A stretch of 64,000 nt of DNA from Jejuia sp. UBA6058. GTDB lineage: Bacteria; Bacteroidota; Bacteroidia; Flavobacteriales; Flavobacteriaceae. The translations under genes and the position numbers were made by a program. The stretch is from positions 92,766 to 156,765 of the forward strand of contig DIYI01000015.1 of NCBI GenBank assembly GCA_002428965.1, written 5' to 3'. A model generated the notes under the pieces. The model made no database searches and was not told the origin of the DNA. It was given only the letters and a program-made list of their open reading frames with translations. Shown here piece by piece: positions 1 through 9,258 of this stretch (within the stretch, counting starts at the first letter, position 1; each line of letters starts with the position of its first letter).

Positions 1-2
1 TT

Positions 3-794
3 CTTATTATTCTTTTAATTCGTAAAATAGTTACCACAATTCTTGACGCTATTGAAATGTTTTATGCGCGTTTCACAAAACGCCCAATTTTTGTACACTT
101 TTATCTTATTCTAAGAGATTTAAATGCAAATGGACGTACCATTTTAGAAAATGAAAATAATTTTTATGTCAAATTAAATAAGACAAAAAAGCGATTCTTC
201 AGACATAGAGTTGCTAGGTTTATTAAGAAGGTGAACTTCGAAGGGAAGGAAGGTTTTGAAATTACTGAAGAGGCTAAGGTTAGGGTGGCAGCTACAGCAA
301 TTATGTTGACTTTTGGTTTTAGAAAATACCTTCTAGAATATTTACAGCACATAATTATTTACCCGAGCATATACTATTCAAGATTTAGTAAATCTGAAAA
401 TAAAGGTGAATTTAATGCTCGTATTAAAACAATAGTTCTTTCTTGGGACAATTTTCTTATGGGTAATACTATAGTAAATGATAGACTGAACCTCGGTATT
501 CATGAGGTTTCCCATGCAATTCATTTTAATAGTATAAAAAGCGAAGATATTAGCTCAATTTTATTTGTAGATACGTTTAATAGGCTTAGAGAATTGCTTT
601 CGTCAGATGAAGTGTTGAAACAAAAGCTTACTAAATCTGGATTAATAAGAAGCTATGCATTTACGAATGATTCCGAGCTTTTAGCGGTAGTTATTGAAAC
701 ATTTATAGAAACTCCTGCAGTTTTTAGAAGACAATTTCCAAGAATATATCATATGGTAAAGCAAATGCTAAATTTCAATTTTGAAGGGTATTAA
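3..794 (+). CDS. MtfA-like zinc metallopeptidase (family M90), 5' end outside window
   Basis: The product resembles MtfA/Mlc titration factor, a cytoplasmic zinc peptidase. The zinc-binding HEVSH motif is visible at 531-545 (His149, Glu150 and His153 counted from the ATG at 57). Downstream, an SELLAVVIETF-like stretch matches the conserved segment of MtfA that carries the third metal ligand, followed by an MtfA-type tail. The frame stays open from the ATG at 57 back to base 3 and encodes a hydrophobic stretch (LIILLIRK...). The true start therefore probably lies left of the window, and the ATG at 57 is internal. An N-terminal membrane segment is common in Bacteroidota versions of the family. 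The family call is firm, the start is not seen, and the substrate is unknown. Confidence 0.8.
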   Translation, partial: LIILLIRKIVTTILDAIEMFYARFTKRPIFVHFYLILRDLNANGRTILENENNFYVKLNKTKKRFFRHRVARFIKKVNFEGKEGFEITEEAKVRVAATAIMLTFGFRKYLLEYLQHIIIYPSIYYSRFSKSENKGEFNARIKTIVLSWDNFLMGNTIVNDRLNLGIHEVSHAIHFNSIKSEDISSILFVDTFNRLRELLSSDEVLKQKLTKSGLIRSYAFTNDSELLAVVIETFIETPAVFRRQFPRIYHMVKQMLNFNFEGY

Positions 795-877
795 ATTACT
801 TGAAATGATATTTATCATACTTTTTTAGCTTTTCAATTTATAACTTTAGAAGAAACTAATCTAAATATCAAGTAGTT

Positions 878-1297
878 ATGATACGAAAAGCACCAATTTC
901 AATGATAATGACCGAGGATGTCATTACATTGAATAGAAATGATAGTCTCGATAAAGCTAAAAGATTATTTAACCAATATCGTATTAGGCATATTCCCGTT
1001 GTTGAGGATAGTGCTATTATAGGTATGCTGAGTTATTCCGATTTGTTAAGATTAAGTTTTGCAGATATTACGAATGATGATGACAATGATGCCGATGTTA
1101 TGGTCTATAACATGTTTACAATTAATCAAGTCATGAAGAAAAAAATAGTCGTCGTATCTCCTTCAAATTCTATTAAGGAAGTTGCCAAAATATTGGCCAC
1201 CAAAGAGTTTCATGCCTTACCCGTTGTAAATAATAACCAATTAGTTGGAATTATAACCACTACAGATTTAATTAATTACCTTCTAGAGCAATTCTAG
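878..1297 (+). CDS. two-CBS-domain protein
   Basis: This 139-residue protein consists of two CBS domains, at about residues 8-65 and 82-139, with nothing else attached. The repeats start with the typical pattern 'P(I)..iMt..vitl' and 'vnqvMkkkivvvsp', and each ends in a 'G.iTttDLi'-like segment (SYSDLLR and TTTDLIN). CBS pairs bind adenosine nucleotides or S-adenosylmethionine and usually act as regulatory modules. As a stand-alone protein its partner cannot be told from the sequence. It follows the M90 peptidase gene by 83 bases and converges with rpe, leaving only 28 bases between the stop codons. A TAACTTTA at 841-848 is close to the Bacteroidota -7 consensus and could be its own promoter. 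Confidence 0.85.
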   Translation: MIRKAPISMIMTEDVITLNRNDSLDKAKRLFNQYRIRHIPVVEDSAIIGMLSYSDLLRLSFADITNDDDNDADVMVYNMFTINQVMKKKIVVVSPSNSIKEVAKILATKEFHALPVVNNNQLVGIITTTDLINYLLEQF

Positions 1298-1325
1298 TTA
1301 AGGACATTAAGAGATTAACAAAAAT

Positions 1326-1988
1326 CTACGAATTTGCTAGCGCCTTTAGTTGTTTTATGGTTTCAAGTTGGTTGTCACTTTTAAAGACATGACTTCCAGC
1401 TACGAAAACATCGGCTCCGGCTTCAACAAGTTTTTCAATGTTTTTATCAGTTACACCACCATCTATTTCTATTCGGGTATCTAAACCTTGATCTTCTATC
1501 ATTTTACGTAGTTTTTTAATACGATTATAGGTGATGTTTTCAAACTTCTGTCCTCCAAAACCAGGGTTAATGGACATAAGAAGAATCATAAAGCATTCGG
1601 GTAAAATATCTTCTAAAACTGAAACAGGTGTTGTGAGATTAAGTACTACTCCTGCTTTACAACCTGCAGACTTAATTTGTCTTAAAGTTCTATGTAAATG
1701 TACAGTGGACTCATAATGCACTGTAATAATATCAGCACCAACTTTTGCAAATTCTTCAATATAACGCTCTGGTCTTTCAATCATTAAATGCACATCCAAT
1801 GGCTTAGTGGCATGTTTTTTAATAGCTTGTATTACTGGCATGCCGTATGAAATATTGGGTACAAAATGCCCATCCATAACATCAATATGAAACCAATCGG
1901 CATCACTATTATTTACCATTTCAGTATCTCTTTGAAGATTACCAAAATCAGATGCAAGCATTGAAGGTGCGATTAATTTAGAACTCAT
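1326..1988 (-). CDS. rpe: ribulose-phosphate 3-epimerase
   Basis: Full-length (220 residues) Rpe, which interconverts ribulose 5-phosphate and xylulose 5-phosphate in the cytoplasmic pentose phosphate pathway. It is a TIM-barrel enzyme. The metal ligands and catalytic residues are all present: His34 and Asp36 in HIDVMDGHFVPN, His67 in DVHLMIE, and Asp176 in EIDGGV. The phosphate-binding loop INPGFGGQKF is also intact. The start is chosen because MSSKLIAPSMLASDF is the standard N-terminus of the family. The gene lies 44 bases downstream of the BLUF gene on the same strand, so the two may share a transcript. Confidence 0.97.
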   Translation of the reverse strand: MSSKLIAPSMLASDFGNLQRDTEMVNNSDADWFHIDVMDGHFVPNISYGMPVIQAIKKHATKPLDVHLMIERPERYIEEFAKVGADIITVHYESTVHLHRTLRQIKSAGCKAGVVLNLTTPVSVLEDILPECFMILLMSINPGFGGQKFENITYNRIKKLRKMIEDQGLDTRIEIDGGVTDKNIEKLVEAGADVFVAGSHVFKSDNQLETIKQLKALANS

Positions 1989-2032
1989 TATAGTTAACTT
2001 TATTTTGCAAAAATAAGATTTTAAAAAGGGGG

Positions 2033-2443
2033 TTAACCAATTGTACGAATAAAGTTTTCCACCATAGTAATAAGTTCGTTGGTTATTTTATGATTGGCAT
2101 TTTTTAACCAATTTAAATAGGACTTAAGTTCTTTAAACTCTGAACTATCCCGTAGAATAGTGAATCCGAAATTATAATCTTCAAATATGCGGTATTCAGT
2201 ATCACTATTAATTACTTTAATAATGTTTTTGTGTCTTGAATCCTTTGAAATACGGATATAGGTTTGATCTACATCTTTATGAGTTCCCTCTAATACTTGT
2301 AGATAGTTACCATTATGATAGATTAATATGCCAGAGATATTATTTTTCGAATTATTGGCCTTGGCCTTAGAATACATTTCTTTAATATTTTCTAAAGAAT
2401 CATTTTGCGTTGAACTACTAATGTAGCAAATGGTTTTAAGCAT
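2033..2443 (-). CDS. BLUF-domain blue-light photoreceptor (stand-alone)
   Basis: A single BLUF domain covers residues 1 to about 93, followed by a short C-terminal extension of predicted helix and no output domain. BLUF proteins bind FAD and sense blue light. The three flavin-contacting residues align by spacing with AppA Tyr21, Asn45 and Gln63: here they are Tyr7, Asn31 and Gln49 (in GNYLQVLEG). The segment that in most BLUF proteins carries a Trp and a Met (positions 104 and 106 in AppA) is RIFEDYNFGF here, so those positions are Tyr90 and Phe92. Short BLUF proteins usually signal by binding a partner protein; none is evident nearby. The family call is strong and the output is unknown. Confidence 0.9.
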   Translation of the reverse strand: MLKTICYISSSTQNDSLENIKEMYSKAKANNSKNNISGILIYHNGNYLQVLEGTHKDVDQTYIRISKDSRHKNIIKVINSDTEYRIFEDYNFGFTILRDSSEFKELKSYLNWLKNANHKITNELITMVENFIRTIG

Positions 2444-2535
2444 GATATAGAAACTATTAAAGTTAGATTTATATAGGAAATGTAAGAAAATATGCTTTAT
2501 TCACCAAGGCGTAGATTAGTTTTGATTTAAAAAAT

Positions 2536-2562
2536 GAACCCGCGGTAATCAGCCGCGGGTTC
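2536..2562 (-). terminator. rho-independent terminator of rpoD
   Basis: A perfect 10-bp stem (GAACCCGCGG / CCGCGGGTTC) with a 7-base loop lies 74 bases past the rpoD stop. On the minus strand it is followed by ATTTTTTAAATC, a U-rich tail. It also insulates rpoD from the BLUF-rpe pair. Confidence 0.9.
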
Positions 2563-2635
2563 TTTCATCAATCAAAAAACGAACAGTTATGTGTAACTGT
2601 TGTTACTGTAATTTAGTCGTAATCTTCTTGAATTA

Positions 2636-3499
2636 CTATCCTAAATATGTTTTTAATATTTTGCTTCTAGACGTATGTTTTAATCTACGAATAGCTTTTT
2701 CTTTAATTTGTCTAACACGTTCGCGAGTTAAATCGAATGTTTCGCCTATTTCCTCTAGTGTCATAGGATGTTGGTTCCCTAGACCAAAATATAAGCGGAT
2801 AACATCAGCCTCACGTGGTGTTAAAGTCTCCAATGCACGCTCAATTTCTGTACGAAGAGACTCATGCAATAATTCCTTATCAGGATTTGGTGATTCACCC
2901 GAATTTAATACGTCATATAAGTTAGAATCCTCTCCTTCAACTAAAGGCGCATCCATACTTACGTGACGGCCAGAATTTTTCATGGACTCTTTAACATCAT
3001 TAATAGTCATGTCCAATTCTTTTGCAATCTCTTCGGCAGAAGGCGGGCGCTCATGACTTTGCTCTAAAAAAGCAAAGGTTTTATTAATCTTATTGATAGA
3101 ACCAATCTTATTTAATGGTAAACGTACAATACGAGATTGTTCCGCCAATGCTTGAAGAATAGATTGGCGAATCCACCATACAGCATAAGAGATAAATTTA
3201 AAACCACGCGTTTCATCAAAACGTTGTGCAGCTTTAATTAAACCTAAGTTCCCCTCATTAATTAAATCAGGTAAAGTCAAACCTTGGTTTTGATACTGCT
3301 TAGCTACAGAAACTACAAAGCGCAAATTAGCTTTTGTTAATTTCTCTAACGCTACTTGATCACCCGCTTTGATACGTTGAGCCAATTCAACTTCTTCATC
3401 AGCGGTAATTAAATCTACCTTACCAATTTCCTGTAAATATTTATCTAACGAAGCGGTTTCTCTATTAGTAACCTGCTTCGTAATTTTAAGTTGTCTCAT
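2636..3499 (-). CDS. rpoD: primary RNA polymerase sigma factor (sigma-70/SigA type)
   Basis: This 287-residue protein directs RNA polymerase to housekeeping promoters. It has region 1.2 (about 15-45), the region 2 core with SYAVWWIRQSI (-10 recognition and melting), region 3, and region 4 ending in the helix-turn-helix LTRERVRQIKEKAIRRL. It lacks the long region 1.1 and the non-conserved insert of E. coli RpoD. That short form is normal for the single primary sigma factor of Bacteroidota, which reads TTTG/TAnnTTTG promoters rather than TTGACA/TATAAT. It is monocistronic, with a strong terminator downstream. The upstream gap (3500-3642) holds TATATTTTG (minus strand, about 3574-3582), which is near the -7 consensus with one extra base. 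Confidence 0.97.
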   Translation of the reverse strand: MRQLKITKQVTNRETASLDKYLQEIGKVDLITADEEVELAQRIKAGDQVALEKLTKANLRFVVSVAKQYQNQGLTLPDLINEGNLGLIKAAQRFDETRGFKFISYAVWWIRQSILQALAEQSRIVRLPLNKIGSINKINKTFAFLEQSHERPPSAEEIAKELDMTINDVKESMKNSGRHVSMDAPLVEGEDSNLYDVLNSGESPNPDKELLHESLRTEIERALETLTPREADVIRLYFGLGNQHPMTLEEIGETFDLTRERVRQIKEKAIRRLKHTSRSKILKTYLG

Positions 3500-3642
3500 C
3501 TAATATATGCTCTGATTTAATATTGAATAAATAGGTCGTTCAGTGGTTATACGTATGAAAATTAAATTTTGTTACAAAATATAACTATTAGTTTAATAAT
3601 TGGACACTTTAAAATTAGGATAGTCACTTATTATAAATAAAA

Positions 3643-3665
3643 AATCCACAGTCCAACTGCGGATT
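3643..3665 (-). terminator. terminator of the twin SusCD operon
   Basis: AATCCRCAG pairs with CTGYGGATT across a 5-base loop, giving a 9-bp stem. On the minus strand the single mismatch becomes a G-U pair and the stem is followed by TTTTTTATTTATAA. It lies 46 bases past the stop of the last lipoprotein gene, so it reads as the end of that operon. Confidence 0.85.
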
Positions 3666-3710
3666 CTTTATATTTATAGGATCAGATAATGAGTCTCAAC
3701 GACTAACCTA

Positions 3711-4604
3711 TTATTGCCATTCCTCAAAAATTAATTCTGTATTACGATACGTCAGGGTTTCAACAACTGTATGACTATTTCCATCTCCATCAGTATACGT
3801 ATAATTTAATGTAAAGTTCCGTGTGGATGGATCATAAGTACCCGTACCTGAGATGTTAGAAGTACCGCCCGTCGGATTTTCTTCCGATATTGTTACGGTA
3901 TTGTCTGCATTAATTGTAAATGTCATAACTCTATCGGCAATAGCAGGATTACCTACGTATGGTACTAAAGCAGTATTTCTGTTAATAGTACTGAATTCTA
4001 CATCTTCATTTCTTACTAAATCATCATTGGAGTAGGTAACAGAAGAAGAAGGATCATCATTATTTGTGTCTGTTCCTTTAACATAATACCATCCTTCAAA
4101 TTGGTTGATGTACTTAACAACAAGAACAGAATAATGCTTCCCGTCTAGAATAGAATCGGAAGTCGCACTAACAATCTCTACTGGAAGTGCATAAGTGTTT
4201 TCAGTGGCTAAAGGATCATTAAGAAATTGTTCTTTGTCCAATGTTAGTTTTACACTTCCAACAAAAGTACCACTAGGAATAGTGATTGTAGTACTTTCTA
4301 AATTATAATAATTATCAGGTAATCTTGTAAACTGCGAAAAGTTGTCTGCGTTTAAAAAACTATCTTGTATTGCGAACACCACTTCTTCATTCCTGTCGTT
4401 AGAATATTTTCCTCCAAGTACCGCACCAATCTCAAGAGACATTTCTTCACCAGGAGTATCAACTAAAGTTCTTAATGGAAACTGTCTGGCAAAGTAGGTT
4501 GCGGTGTAATCAAAATCTACTTTAAAGTCTTCGTAGCATGCTTGAAAAGATAGTAGCAATACCACAAAAAACATAAACGATGTTATTTTTTTCATATTTT
4601 TCAT
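3711..4604 (-). CDS. DUF1735-type surface lipoprotein of a SusCD locus
   Basis: A 297-residue lipoprotein with a signal peptide ending in the lipobox LSFQAC (Cys23). The N-terminal half (about 30-165) resembles the DUF1735 domain, a beta-sandwich common in SusE/SusF-like accessory glycan-binding lipoproteins. The C-terminal part (about 170-297) is a second beta-rich domain like those that report on lipocalin or DUF4361 folds. It is the last gene of the SusCD operon, 29 bases after the second susD and just before the terminator. By position it probably binds the imported substrate at the cell surface; no ligand can be named. The family placement is from recognition of the pattern, not a search. 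Confidence 0.75.
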   Translation of the reverse strand: MKNMKKITSFMFFVVLLLSFQACYEDFKVDFDYTATYFARQFPLRTLVDTPGEEMSLEIGAVLGGKYSNDRNEEVVFAIQDSFLNADNFSQFTRLPDNYYNLESTTITIPSGTFVGSVKLTLDKEQFLNDPLATENTYALPVEIVSATSDSILDGKHYSVLVVKYINQFEGWYYVKGTDTNNDDPSSSVTYSNDDLVRNEDVEFSTINRNTALVPYVGNPAIADRVMTFTINADNTVTISEENPTGGTSNISGTGTYDPSTRNFTLNYTYTDGDGNSHTVVETLTYRNTELIFEEWQ

Positions 4605-4633
4605 TTCTTAATTTGGTTCTTATTAATAGATGG

Positions 4634-6370
4634 CTACCATCCTTGATTTTGGGTTATGTTATTAGTCACTAAAATTTCACCAAATGGCAGTGGACCGTAA
4701 ATCATAAAGCTTTGGAATGAAGGGACAACTAGAGTTTCTCTTGTAAAGTCAAAAGAGCCTCCATTATCATTAATTCTAACTGATTGAATAGGAGTGTTTA
4801 GGTTATCGTCCCATCTTCTTAAATCAAAGAATCGATGGTTTTCAAAGCAAAGCTCTATCCTACGTTCATTCTTAATAAGCTCTCGCATGTCTTCTTTTGT
4901 TGTAATTGAAGCTAAATAATCATCAGAACCTCCGGCAGCAATACCTGCTCTTCTCCTTAACTCTGCTATAGCCTCACGAGCACTCATGCCAAATGAAGTA
5001 TCATCAGGACCTAGTGCTTCGTTTGCAGCTTCTGCAAAATTCAGAAACATTTCAGCCTTTCTAAACATGGCATAATAGTGTTCATCATTTTGCACGTCGC
5101 CAACTACTAAACTTACATTCTCACTTACCCACTTTCGTAAATAATATCTTGTCCTTGTTGAATTCTCTACTGTAACGCCTGCAGCTCCAGGCATGTTATT
5201 ACCACCTTCAAAAGTTTCTATAGACTCACCTTTAAACTCTTTAGTATTGTAAATGACTGTCATGTCAAGGCGAGGATCTCTATTTTCGTACATAGAAGTT
5301 TCATCATAACCACTTGAGGGATGATCTATTGGATAACCATTCGCCATTGGAAAAGCATCTACTAGGTTTTGAGAAGGATTTGTTCTTCCAGCACCTAAGA
5401 GGGAAGGAGGAAAATTTTTGGCTTCCAATGAACTTGTTGCTCCACCAGCACCACCATTTACTCTTCGCATTATTAATTCAGAATTGGTCTGGGTAATATT
5501 ATTATATTGATCGGTGCCGAAAGCATCTAAAGTGTTTCCAACAACCTCTATAACATCATAAGCAGCCTGTGCAGCTTGGGAGTAAGATGCTGTGCCGAAG
5601 GCAGGACTTGCTGCATATAATAAAACTCTTGATTTTAATGCTAAACAAGCAGTAGTGGTAGGTCTCCCCAAATTGTCTATTCCAAAATCTGGGTCAGTAG
5701 GATCTGTATAAGCTTCCAACAGCATAGATTCGCCAGAAAGTGCGATATCTAGGTCGGCAATAATTTGTTGTACACATTCTTGATAGGTATTTCGTGGTAT
5801 ATCAAAAATACCTTCACCATTAATATCAATTGAAGAGGTCATTAAAGGAATTCCCATTAGTGCTCCAGTTTCATCTATTCCTCCATAACGACGCAATAAA
5901 TCAAAATGTATCCAAGCACGCAAAAAATGAGCCTCTCCTCTTAATCTCTTTATATAATTTGCATTACGTTCTTCTTCACCTGGTGCTCTAAAGTATGTTA
6001 TAGAACCGTCAAGACCTAATTCCATAAATTGATTAAGGTTTACTAAATCATCATACCGCGCTTCCCAATTGTTTAAAGGGTTTATTTGAGCAGTCCAGTA
6101 GCCGTTAATAGATAATAATTGATTAAGACTACTCGTTAAAACATTGGTTACAGCATTATCAGTGGCGCAATCCAAAAAGTCCCCACCATAGGTATCATAT
6201 GTCGATGGGATTGATCTGTAAGCATAGGTTAAAAGTCCTTCAACCGTTGTAGGATCTCCTAATATTTGATCTAATGTTCTTTCGTTGGTAAGTTTAGGTT
6301 CAAAATACTCATCACAAGATGTAAGCATTAAACATAAACCCAAACAAAAAGGGACTAGAATATTTTTCAT
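4634..6370 (-). CDS. SusD/RagB-family outer-membrane nutrient-binding lipoprotein (second copy)
   Basis: SusD-like proteins are TPR-based lids that sit on SusC transporters and capture substrate. An open frame extends to 6442, but I choose the Met at 6370 because it begins a clean signal peptide with lipobox LTSC (Cys19). The mature protein of about 560 residues has the SusD hallmarks: 'RGEAHFLRAW.HFDLLRRYG' in the TPR region, 'NYAEAxNE'-like FAEAANEALGP, and the C-terminal 'ERRIELCFENHRFFDLRRW' segment. It pairs with the short SusC immediately upstream (95 bases between its chosen start and the susC stop). The closing motif with 'NQGW' is typical of the family. Confidence 0.93.
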   Translation of the reverse strand: MKNILVPFCLGLCLMLTSCDEYFEPKLTNERTLDQILGDPTTVEGLLTYAYRSIPSTYDTYGGDFLDCATDNAVTNVLTSSLNQLLSINGYWTAQINPLNNWEARYDDLVNLNQFMELGLDGSITYFRAPGEEERNANYIKRLRGEAHFLRAWIHFDLLRRYGGIDETGALMGIPLMTSSIDINGEGIFDIPRNTYQECVQQIIADLDIALSGESMLLEAYTDPTDPDFGIDNLGRPTTTACLALKSRVLLYAASPAFGTASYSQAAQAAYDVIEVVGNTLDAFGTDQYNNITQTNSELIMRRVNGGAGGATSSLEAKNFPPSLLGAGRTNPSQNLVDAFPMANGYPIDHPSSGYDETSMYENRDPRLDMTVIYNTKEFKGESIETFEGGNNMPGAAGVTVENSTRTRYYLRKWVSENVSLVVGDVQNDEHYYAMFRKAEMFLNFAEAANEALGPDDTSFGMSAREAIAELRRRAGIAAGGSDDYLASITTKEDMRELIKNERRIELCFENHRFFDLRRWDDNLNTPIQSVRINDNGGSFDFTRETLVVPSFQSFMIYGPLPFGEILVTNNITQNQGW

Positions 6371-6465
6371 GTTATTATTTATTTTGAAACGTTTTATTAC
6401 TTGAGAAATGTTTTCGTTTCTTTTTGTATATCTAATTTCCATATTTCCTAATGTATAAATCTTAA

Positions 6466-9228
6466 TTAAAATGATACGTTAACTCCCATTGACATTGTTT
6501 TATACATAGGATAATTTGTCACTCCAGCGCTCAAATTCTCAGGATCTGAATTTTTAATTTTAGAGAAAGTAATAATATCATTTGCTCTAACAAAAAGTCT
6601 CATGTTATTAGATCCTATCTTAGCACTTACGCGCTCAGGTAAAGTATAGCTCAATTCTGCAGTTCTTATTTTAAAATAGTCACCATCAACCAACCAGAAT
6701 GTTGAGTTTCTATAACTATGCCCTTGTTCTAGAGAAGTTAGCCTAGGTTGTGTTGCGCCAGCTACATTTCCTGGAACTGCAGCATTTAGTGCTTGTACAG
6801 ACCATTTATCTTCTCCTGTATTCCAATAATAAGAATTATTAAGATATCTATTAAAGTCTGATGCACCTTGCCCAATAACAAATAAACCAAAGTTCTTATA
6901 TTGTAAATTTAGATTGATAGCATAATTCATTCTTGGATAACTATTACCTATCTCTTGCCAGTCAAACTGATCAATCACCCCGTCATTAATAAAATCTTGA
7001 TATCTTATATCTCCAGGAATTACATCACCATAAATAGACCTTAGACCATCAGCATCAATTTGGTCTTGACTTTGATACAGACCCAAGTCAACTAATCCGA
7101 ACATCGCATCTGTTGGTAATCCAGTTCTATTTAAATGCGGGAATGCGTTTAATTCGTCAAATACTTCACGAACTGCTTTTGATATTAATAGATTCCCAGA
7201 TAGAGAATACTTGAAATCACCAATGTTATCCTTATATCTAATGAACATATCAATACCTTTATTAGATATTTCATTAAAGTTACCAACAGGTTTAAGAGAA
7301 CCTAAATAATCTGGTAATGAGTTGTTTAATGTAATTGGAATTCCTGAACGTAATTCGTCAAAATAATTAATTTCCAAATCTACTTTATTGTTGAATAAGC
7401 TTGCTTCTAAACCAACGTTAAACTCGGTAGATTCTTCAAAAGTAAGGTTTGGATTTCCAATTTGACTTGCCTGCCAACCAAAAGCTATTGTATTGTTGGC
7501 TGGACCAGTTCTAATGTTACCACTGGCAACATAGAAATCTTGGTCAAGCAAATAACCAAAACTATCATTGGCATCATAGCCCATTACACCGTAAGAACCT
7601 TTAAGCTTTAAAAAATTAAAAGTCTTGCTATCTTTTAAAAAGTCTTCATTAGATATAATCCAACCTAGGCCTCCACTAGCAAAAGGTTTCCAACGGTTTT
7701 CTTTAATGAATTTATCAGAACCCATATAAGAGAAAGCGCCTTCTACTATATAACGGTCTTTAAACATATAATTGGCACGAAGACCTATGTTCATGTTTTT
7801 ATCGTCTTGAACTGTGCTTCTTCCTTCTATCAATGTTTTAACTTGATAGGTTTGTTGTAAAGCGGAAACATCAATATTTAAGGCATGATCATCCCAAACT
7901 TTATCATAATTTATAACTCCAACTAGTCCAATATTTCTATTCACATCATCGCCTAAAGCGCGTTCATCATCTGCAAGTTGGTCTATACCATCTCTTACAC
8001 CATCTACAGGATTAACTCTTGAATAAGTTAGTGTTTGACCGAGTGCGATATTATTAAACACATCAAATGTTATATATCCAGTAGCAGAAAGACCATCGGC
8101 AATACCACTAAGGTCAAGATTAACACCTACATTAGATTGTGCATAAAGATTTGTTGTTCTTACATAGCCAGACCTAGATAATTCACCGAACAAATTGGTT
8201 CCTAATCTTGGAGTCCATCCTAAATCCTCACCATTGTCGAGTAATAAAGCATAATCATTCGGTCTATGAGTTGATAATCCATTAAATAATGTTGAATTAC
8301 CTATATCGGCTCTTTCCCATAAATCAAATCTAGCCGCTATATCTAAGAACATAGATAAGGTATTGTTTACTTTATAATCAAGATTTCCTCTAACGTTAAT
8401 TCGATTAAATGACTGCGTTTTAAATTTTTCCAATCCATTTTCATCAACGAAACCTAGATTTAAAAAATACTTAGTAGATTCATCTCCTCCTTGAAGTTGT
8501 GCATTAAATCTAAAAAAGGTGGTGTTCTTTTTAAGAAGTTCATCATAGAAATTTACATCTGGAAAAAGTTCAGATGAATTATTCGCATAGTTGCTGATAT
8601 CTTCACTGGAATAAAGTGGGTCTAATCCATCATTAATTCTAGCTTGGTTATATAGGCTAGCGTATTGTGCTGAATTGAGGTATTCGGGTAAAACAGAAGG
8701 TGTTTTAAATCCTGTTTCAGAGAAAAAAGTCACCTTCTTCTTACCATCATACCCTCTTTTAGTAGTAACTAAAAGTACACCATTTGCCGCTTTACTACCG
8801 TAGAGCATTTTGGCAGTTACGTCCTTTAAAACACTAATATTATCTATTTCATCAACAGCAATACTCGATAAAGAACGGTTGGCTATCCCATCGATAACTA
8901 TCATAGGAAAGTCGTTAGCTCCACCACGAGAAAGCCCCCTTATCTTTAAAAATGTATTATCAATACCAGGAGATGCATTCCCTTTAGAAATTATTAATCC
9001 AGGCACTTGACCTGCTAGCGTTGATTCTACGTTATAATCAGAAGTATGAGATATGTCTTCGGCAGTAATTACATCAACTGCTCCAACCATTCTTTTTTTA
9101 CTTAATTTACCGAACGGAAGTGTGACCTTATCCTCAGAGTTAATTTTCTGAATTGAATCATTGCTCTGCTGTTGTGCAGATGTAACACCCATAAAGGCTG
9201 TTATTAGTATTAATATGTAATATTTCAT
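6466..9228 (-). CDS. SusC/RagA-family TonB-dependent outer-membrane transporter, short N-terminus
   Basis: A 920-residue TonB-dependent channel with a signal peptide (cleavage after TSAQ). The plug (about 45-160) contains the SusC signatures 'LAGQVPGLII', 'FLKIRGLSRGG', 'PMIVIDGIANR' and 'ISVLKDVTAKMLYGSKAANGVLLVTTKRG'. A 22-strand barrel follows, ending in Phe (GVNVSF). Unlike the other SusC in the operon, it lacks the N-terminal carboxypeptidase-D-like domain and goes almost directly from the signal peptide into the plug. It pairs with the SusD at 4634. This two-class arrangement suggests the pairs handle different or sequential substrates, which is inference. Confidence 0.93.
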   Translation of the reverse strand: MKYYILILITAFMGVTSAQQQSNDSIQKINSEDKVTLPFGKLSKKRMVGAVDVITAEDISHTSDYNVESTLAGQVPGLIISKGNASPGIDNTFLKIRGLSRGGANDFPMIVIDGIANRSLSSIAVDEIDNISVLKDVTAKMLYGSKAANGVLLVTTKRGYDGKKKVTFFSETGFKTPSVLPEYLNSAQYASLYNQARINDGLDPLYSSEDISNYANNSSELFPDVNFYDELLKKNTTFFRFNAQLQGGDESTKYFLNLGFVDENGLEKFKTQSFNRINVRGNLDYKVNNTLSMFLDIAARFDLWERADIGNSTLFNGLSTHRPNDYALLLDNGEDLGWTPRLGTNLFGELSRSGYVRTTNLYAQSNVGVNLDLSGIADGLSATGYITFDVFNNIALGQTLTYSRVNPVDGVRDGIDQLADDERALGDDVNRNIGLVGVINYDKVWDDHALNIDVSALQQTYQVKTLIEGRSTVQDDKNMNIGLRANYMFKDRYIVEGAFSYMGSDKFIKENRWKPFASGGLGWIISNEDFLKDSKTFNFLKLKGSYGVMGYDANDSFGYLLDQDFYVASGNIRTGPANNTIAFGWQASQIGNPNLTFEESTEFNVGLEASLFNNKVDLEINYFDELRSGIPITLNNSLPDYLGSLKPVGNFNEISNKGIDMFIRYKDNIGDFKYSLSGNLLISKAVREVFDELNAFPHLNRTGLPTDAMFGLVDLGLYQSQDQIDADGLRSIYGDVIPGDIRYQDFINDGVIDQFDWQEIGNSYPRMNYAINLNLQYKNFGLFVIGQGASDFNRYLNNSYYWNTGEDKWSVQALNAAVPGNVAGATQPRLTSLEQGHSYRNSTFWLVDGDYFKIRTAELSYTLPERVSAKIGSNNMRLFVRANDIITFSKIKNSDPENLSAGVTNYPMYKTMSMGVNVSF

Positions 9229-9258
9229 ATTTTTTAGTTTAGTTTATTGAGTTACCAG

